Shown here one piece after another: positions 59,617 to 64,000 of a DNA stretch of 64,000 bases (position 1 is its first letter; each line of letters starts with the position of its first letter). The notes under the pieces were generated by a model. That model saw only the letters and a program-made list of their open reading frames with translations. It did not search any database and was not told the DNA's origin. The translations under genes were made by a program, and so were the position numbers. Source of the stretch: Lentilactobacillus kosonis (GTDB taxonomy: Bacteria; Bacillota; Bacilli; Lactobacillales; Lactobacillaceae); the NCBI RefSeq assembly GCF_003864335.1, contig NZ_BEXA01000003.1, forward strand, positions 358,356 to 422,355, written 5' to 3'.

Positions 59617-59819
59617 CTATTCATAATGAATTCCACTTAAACGACTTAAGGTTTCTTTTTTCAAGTAATAAGGGGTGATACCTTGATCAACATTATCTGA
59701 AATCATCTTTTGAGCTTGAATTCTAGCTTGAATTGTCGGCACCTTTAAAGTCATTAATGAACGATTAATCATCATTTGATTTAAATCACTTTGGTTTTAT
59801 ACCGTAACTTATCAGCCAT
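59617..59819 (-). CDS. Small unknown protein, about 67 residues (one frame break)
   Basis: GGGGG lies 6 nt before the ATG at 59819. The frame reads MADKLRYKTK and stops; one A more in CCAAAG (near 59784) continues it as SDLNQMMINRSLMTLKVPTI to DQGITPYYLKKETLSRLSGI and a TAG at 59617, directly at the terminator. Basic, soluble-looking. No family recognised; the coding nature rests on ribosome site, frame continuation and terminator. Confidence 0.5.
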
Positions 59820-59886
59820 GACAATTCCCCCTATCTATTGTTAATTAAATCATAGCAAAATCAATTTCGAATGTATAATCAAAAGT

Positions 59887-60231
59887 CTAATCACGAACTG
59901 GAATCGTGGCAAATTTTTGCTCATACCATTCATCCCAAGAACCACTAACTAAATTACCAGTATCAAAATACTCAGGATCTATTACTGAAATAACTTTATT
60001 AATTTCAGAGTTACACCGACGGAACAGTTCTTCTCGGAGCTGATTCGGGGTGAGCGACTGATTCTCAGAGATAAAGTGATTAATATCATTTAAATAATAA
60101 TCAACCTTATAATCGGCAAGAATTTCGAGATTGTTTAACTTAAACCGATCAAAATAAAAATTAATAAAATCAAAAACAGCTTGTTCATTCGCATCTTCAC
60201 TCAATAAATCGAACTTTACTTTCTTCGCCAC
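59887..60231 (-). CDS. Hypothetical protein, 114 residues
   Basis: Acidic, soluble-looking protein rich in aromatic residues (FDFINFYFDRFKLNNLEIL, WDEWYEQKFA). GGAGGTGGCACTGTGGCG before MAKKVKFDLL supports the start. It lies 68 bp upstream of the small unknown gene on the same strand, possibly one transcript. No family recognised. Confidence 0.6.
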   Translation of the reverse strand: MAKKVKFDLLSEDANEQAVFDFINFYFDRFKLNNLEILADYKVDYYLNDINHFISENQSLTPNQLREELFRRCNSEINKVISVIDPEYFDTGNLVSGSWDEWYEQKFATIPVRD

Positions 60232-60330
60232 AGTGCCACCTCCTATTTTTATACTATGCCAGTTTTATTTTATAAGCAAACATTTAAGTAGTAAGATGGA
60301 ATTGGATACATAAGAATAGGAGGAAGTTTA

Positions 60331-61845
60331 ATGAATTCGAATAAAATTTATACTAACTATTTTTTTGATGAACCAGCTTTTAACACTCACGATGGTGGCT
60401 ATGTTCCACTTGAACGCCCAGAGATTGAATCCCAACCGCTTAACATCCCCAGCGTTTTAACTCCTGATAAAGAAACTGATACTGATATGTACTACACAGT
60501 AATTGCCCAGAAAGGCGAAACACAATTTTTGCCTGGTATGAAAACTAAGACTTGGGGATATAACGCTAATTATCTAGGACAAACTATTATTTTTAAAAAA
60601 GGTAAAGCACATTCACATTACTTTAAAGAATAAACTTCCAGAATTAACCACCTTTCACTGGCATGGATTAAACGTTCCAGGACCAATCATTGATGGTGGC
60701 TGCCATGCGCCTGTCTATCCTGGTGAGAGCAGTGAAATTGAGTTTGATTGTGACCAACCGGCAGCAACGCTTTGGCTTCACGCCCATCCATGTCCTTCAA
60801 CAGCTCAACATGTATGGAAAGGCTTAGCAACTGGGGTAGTTGTTAAAGATGACGTCGAGGCAAAACTACCATTTCCAAGAAATTACGGCGTTGATGATAT
60901 CCCTGTGATTTTACAAGATCGTAAGTTTCATGAAGATAATCAGTTGGATTACATGGCTGATTATGATCCTGATGGTGTTCAAGGTCCAACACCTGTCATT
61001 AACGGTACAATCAACCCATACTTTGATGTAACTACCCAACAAATTCGCCTAAGACTTCTTGATGGTGCTAACCGTCGCGAATGGCGACTCCACTTTAGTG
61101 ATGATCTTGAATTTACTCAAATCGCATCAGATGGTGGCATTTTACCATCACCAGTGAGATTTACCCACCTAATGCTTACATGTGCAGAGAGGGCCGAAAT
61201 TATCGTTGATTTTGGTAATTATCATCCAGGTGATGAAGTTACACTATATAGTGACGACATAGCAATATTAACTTTCAAATTCATGAATTTACGCCCAAAA
61301 ATTTGAATTTGCCAGATCATTTAGTAGATGTTCCTGATCCTGAAATAACCCCTAATTCAACTATTCACCAAGTTGAAATGTCCGGAATGGACGAAGAAGT
61401 CGCCATAAATGACAAAAAATTTGATATGCAACGTATTGATGATCGCCAACAGGTTGGCAACGTCGAGGTATGGAGAATTACCAATACTAATGATATGGAG
61501 GGGGGGATGCTTCACCCATACCACATGCATGGAACACAATTTAGGATTATTTCTAGAAACGGCCATGCTCCTTATCCAAATGAACTTGGGCTTAAAGATA
61601 CAGTTAGTGTTAACCCTGGTGAGGAGGTCAAAATCAAGGTATGGTTTAACCATACCGGAGTCTTTATGAATCACTGTCACATCATCGAACACGAGGACGG
61701 CGGAATGATGGCTCAATTCGAAATTTTTGATCCTGATAATCCGAAAACTTACAAACTAATGGATATGGATACTTTGATGAATGCTTTCGCTAAAGAACGT
61801 GGTGTCAGCATAGATGATTTAGATATCCCTGGAATGGATATGTAA
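60331..61845 (+). CDS. Multicopper oxidase (two frame breaks)
   Basis: Three-domain copper oxidase of the CotA/SufI/bilirubin-oxidase type. Copper ligand motifs: TTFHWHGLN and LWLHAHPCPS in the N-terminal part; HPYHMHGTQF and NHCHIIEHEDGGM (type 1 and type 3 ligands, including axial Met) at the end. No signal peptide, so cytoplasmic, as usual in lactobacilli. The first frame ends after GKAHSHYFKE near 60633; the correct frame resumes as HIHITLKNKLPELTTFHWHG. A second break near 61284 lacks one A (TFKIHEFTPKNLNLPDHL expected). About 505 residues. Some relatives degrade biogenic amines or oxidise phenolics and metals; substrate unknown. Confidence 0.85.
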
Positions 61846-61905
61846 AGCTTTTGCTTGCCACAGTTATAGCAGCATGATAAGATAAACATAGATTGATAAC
61901 TGAAT

Positions 61906-62070
61906 ATGGCTGTTAGGTGAGGCTCCTATATGGAAAATGCTACTGCTCAGAAACGTCGAAAGACGCCAATGAGTCAGCTGTTCAAGTCAAATTAAGGCTT
62001 GAACTAACGTAGCTGTTAATTTATTAACTACGCTGTATAGTGCTAAAACTCAACGATTGGCTGACAACGT
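61906..62070 (+). ncRNA. M-box (ykoK) magnesium riboswitch
   Basis: Contains the highly conserved M-box core: TTAGGTGAGGCTCCTATATG (61912-61931), then GCTACTGCTCAGAAACGTCG, AAAGACGCCAATGAGTCAGC and the 3' element GTATAGTGCTAAAACTCAAC followed by GATTGGCTGAC. M-box RNAs fold on Mg2+ and shut off Mg transporter genes by termination. An intrinsic terminator follows at once. No Mg transporter gene is intact downstream. Confidence 0.92.
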
Positions 62071-62077
62071 TTATTTG

Positions 62078-62108
62078 ACGTCCGGCTAATCGAAGCCGGA
62101 CGTTTTTA
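62078..62108 (+). terminator. Expression-platform terminator of the M-box
   Basis: ACGTCCGGCT, loop AATCGA, AGCCGGACGT, then TTTTATTT; 8-10 nt after the aptamer, as expected for Mg-dependent attenuation. Confidence 0.9.
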
Positions 62109-62145
62109 TTTATCAATCACGACTAATTAAATGGAGGTGAGATTC

Positions 62146-62226
62146 ATGACAACTGAAATTATAGATCCTGGAGCGTCGTCTAAACATCAGTCTACATTGG
62201 GAGAATTGGTCGTCATGACTCACTAG
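62146..62226 (+). CDS. Short ORF behind the M-box (26 codons), possibly gene remnant
   Basis: GGAGGTGA at 62133-62140 is 5 nt before an ATG, an excellent translation start 38 nt after the riboswitch terminator. The frame gives MTTEIIDPGASSKHQSTLGE and six more residues, then TAG. This could be the beginning of a lost Mg2+ transporter or a small Mg-controlled peptide. The sequence matches no family that I recognise. Confidence 0.4.
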   Translation: MTTEIIDPGASSKHQSTLGELVVMTH

Positions 62227-62635
62227 CTAAACTAGTAGAAATTGTGATAATCGATTTTCCCATCATCAAGTAAATAATAATTGTTAACTCATTAAGGTGT
62301 TCCTATTTTCTGCTTGTTGGTTTTACGCCAAATACTTCACAGAAAAACTCTCGTATCCGTTTACTTAATTAGTTAACTTTTATTTCAGGGAATTCGATTA
62401 AACCAATTTCTCAGTGGTTTTGGTTATATTACGTTGTTGACGCAGCGATACCAATCGACTTGTTCGAAAAACGCTTCACCTCTTAGGAAACTAATTGGGG
62501 AGAAATTAATTAATCGTGGATATTGCCAATTATTTATTAACAGATAATATCGGTAATCTTGAGGGACCTACCTCCATCAATTATGTGGAAGCCTAATTGA
62601 CGTAACTAGACTGCCATTTATCTCAATAAAATTAT
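62227..62635. other. Non-coding or decayed stretch after the M-box ORF
   Basis: About 410 bp with stops in all three plus frames and no reading frame of useful length on the minus strand. Short protein-like pieces appear (for example GRIGRHDSLAKLVEI in a shifted frame near 62190-62240, FSACWFYAKYFTEKLSYPF near 62310) but do not join into a known family. No repeat or IS end seen. Confidence 0.5.
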
Positions 62636-62668
62636 AAAAACACCAACGTTAATATCGTTGGTGTTTTT
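62636..62668. terminator. Terminator of the symporter gene
   Basis: AAAACACCAACG, AT loop, CGTTGGTGTTTT; T tract on both strands. Confidence 0.88.
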
Positions 62669-62673
62669 TCATA

Positions 62674-63951
62674 TTATTTTCGTCTAAATTCAGCCAAATA
62701 TTCGTCTGATCGAACCTGATCAAATTCCTTTTCTGACTTTCCAATTACCATTGTAGCTAATGAATTACCCACAACATTAACTGCAGTCCGTCCCATATCG
62801 ACAATTCGATCGATTCCAGCGATGAATGTTAATCCAGTAACAGGAACTCCAATTGTTGAGATAGTAGCTAATAACACCACAAACGACGCGCCAGGGACCC
62901 CAGCCATTCCTTTAGAGGTAATCATTAACACAACTAATAAAGTGATCTGTTGGCCCAATGAGAGATGAATATGGTAGGCCTGAGCTAAGAATAGAGCCGC
63001 AATTGATTGATAGATCGCTGAGCCATCTAAGTTAAATGTATATCCTGTAGGAATAACAAACGAAACAATTCCTTGATTAGTTCCAAATTTATCCATCTTT
63101 TCAATCATTTTTGGTAAAACCGCCTCAGAACTAGCAGTTGAGAAGGCCAATACAATTTCATCTTTAATCACCGTTAGTAAGTCAAAGATATTAAAGCCAA
63201 AGATTCTAGCAACAATTCCCATAACCACAACCACAAAAACGATCATTGTCGCGTAAGTAATTATTACGAAGTACCCTAATGGAATTAACGCAGAAATTCC
63301 CATCTCAGCAAGCGCGACTCCAATTAATGCACATACTCCGATTGGAGCAAAATGCATAACCCAATTAGTAACCTTGAACATTACTTCTGAAGCTGACTGA
63401 AGAACATCGATTAAAATCTTTCCTCTTTCTCCAGTTGCAGCAATTCCAAGTCCAAAGAATACCGAGAAGAAGATAACCGGCATCATATCTCCGTTGGCTA
63501 GTGAACTAAAAATATTAGTTGGAATAATTCCCATTAACGTATCCCAGATTCCTGTATGCTTAGCAGATTTGGCAGTAGCCATATATTGGCTAATATCAGA
63601 ACTATGTAATGAATGAATATCAATCATTGTTCCTGGATGTAATATGTTAGCAACTATCATACCTAATGCAATTGCAACGGTCGTCATTAACTCAAAATAA
63701 ATTAGTGTTTTTAGACCAACACGTCCTAGTTTTTTAATATCACCAATACTTGCAATTCCGACGGTTAAACAAGTCACAACAATTGGCAAAACAATCATTT
63801 GAATTAAACTAATAAACATTGTTCCAATGTTCTGCATAGTGGTAATTGCAACTTGATTACCATAAAATATGATTCCTAATATAATCCCTAAAACAAGACC
63901 AATCATTATTTGCCAGCCTAATGATAGTCGGTACCACTTGTATTTTTTCAT
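62674..63951 (-). CDS. gltP: Dicarboxylate/amino acid:cation symporter (DAACS family)
   Basis: 425 residues, intact. Membrane helices with LGIILGIIFYG near the start; the re-entrant serine-rich motif is AFSTASSEAVLPKM (about residues 268-281), followed by GYTFNLDGSAIYQSIAALFLAQ (helix 7 motif) and GVPGASFVVLLATI. These define glutamate/aspartate or C4-dicarboxylate symporters driven by H+ or Na+. Substrate not decidable; glutamate/aspartate is the usual one. Monocistronic; the 49 bp to the window end hold its ribosome site (GGTGGGG). Confidence 0.92.
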   Translation of the reverse strand: MKKYKWYRLSLGWQIMIGLVLGIILGIIFYGNQVAITTMQNIGTMFISLIQMIVLPIVVTCLTVGIASIGDIKKLGRVGLKTLIYFELMTTVAIALGMIVANILHPGTMIDIHSLHSSDISQYMATAKSAKHTGIWDTLMGIIPTNIFSSLANGDMMPVIFFSVFFGLGIAATGERGKILIDVLQSASEVMFKVTNWVMHFAPIGVCALIGVALAEMGISALIPLGYFVIITYATMIVFVVVVMGIVARIFGFNIFDLLTVIKDEIVLAFSTASSEAVLPKMIEKMDKFGTNQGIVSFVIPTGYTFNLDGSAIYQSIAALFLAQAYHIHLSLGQQITLLVVLMITSKGMAGVPGASFVVLLATISTIGVPVTGLTFIAGIDRIVDMGRTAVNVVGNSLATMVIGKSEKEFDQVRSDEYLAEFRRK

Positions 63952-64000
63952 ATTTCCCCACCTAATCTAAAATTTCTATATATATCAATATAAAACAAAA

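Noticed and set aside
62227..62635. Insertion sequence remnant behind the M-box
   Set aside because: No terminal inverted repeats, target duplication or transposase motif could be seen.
1..64000. CRISPR arrays, tRNA or rRNA genes, prophage
   Set aside because: No regular direct repeats, no tRNA-like cloverleaf with CCA-adjacent T-arm sequence, and no phage genes were seen.

Overview
The window reads as chromosome of a heterofermentative member of the Lactobacillaceae (Lactobacillus in the old sense; Lentilactobacillus, Secundilactobacillus or Furfurilactobacillus would fit, but the genus cannot be fixed from this sequence). The base composition is AT-rich. Genes carry AGGAGG-type ribosome sites with ATG, GTG and TTG starts. 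The marker genes are phosphoketolase, glucose-6-phosphate and 6-phosphogluconate dehydrogenases, bifunctional AdhE, malolactic enzyme with its permease and LysR regulator, and many amino acid permeases.

Layout. (1) 1-17.9 kb, minus strand: one long, tightly overlapping anaerobic (early cobalt insertion) cobalamin operon. It is transcribed from about 18 kb leftwards in the order ECF S component, cobD, cbiA, B, C, D, E, T, F, G, H, J, cobA-hemD fusion, cbiK, L, the cobalt ECF transporter cbiM, N, Q, O, then cbiP, a sirC-like dehydrogenase and the start of hemA, which runs off the window. A divergent pduO-type adenosyltransferase opens the next region. Lower-ligand and assembly genes (cobU, S, C, T) are not in the window. 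(2) 18-28 kb: Ohr/OsmC, three APC-type permeases, a probable standalone structured RNA with its own promoter and terminator, lipoate ligase, UspA and a pseudouridine synthase. (3) 28-36.4 kb: malolactic locus (mleP, mleA, divergent mleR), amidase, phosphoketolase and a GntR regulator. (4) 36.5-44.8 kb: YbaK-like deacylase, an HExxH membrane protein, an HD hydrolase, a variant peptide deformylase, AdhE, a DUF1836 protein and a P-type ATPase. (5) 45-56.2 kb: aldo/keto reductase, two tandem secreted repeat proteins, a CorC-like protein, YfhO, NrdI, an MFS transporter and a third secreted protein. (6) 56.5-64 kb: zwf, gnd, small unknowns, a multicopper oxidase, an M-box (Mg2+) riboswitch with no intact gene behind it, and a dicarboxylate/amino acid symporter.

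How the genes fit together: zwf and gnd supply pentose phosphate, phosphoketolase cleaves it, and AdhE turns the acetyl branch into ethanol to recycle NAD(P)H. A 7-bp inverted repeat at the zwf start site and repeated decamers around the GntR gene and the phosphoketolase promoter suggest shared control. The cobalamin operon makes the corrin ring and imports cobalt; PduO would make the coenzyme form.

A major caution: about 30 single-base frame breaks, mostly one base missing from a short homopolymer, disrupt about 20 genes, including zwf, gnd and at least six cobalamin genes. Across each break the protein continues perfectly in another frame. The pattern looks more like uncorrected sequencing indels than gene decay, so broken genes are given here over their full extent and flagged.
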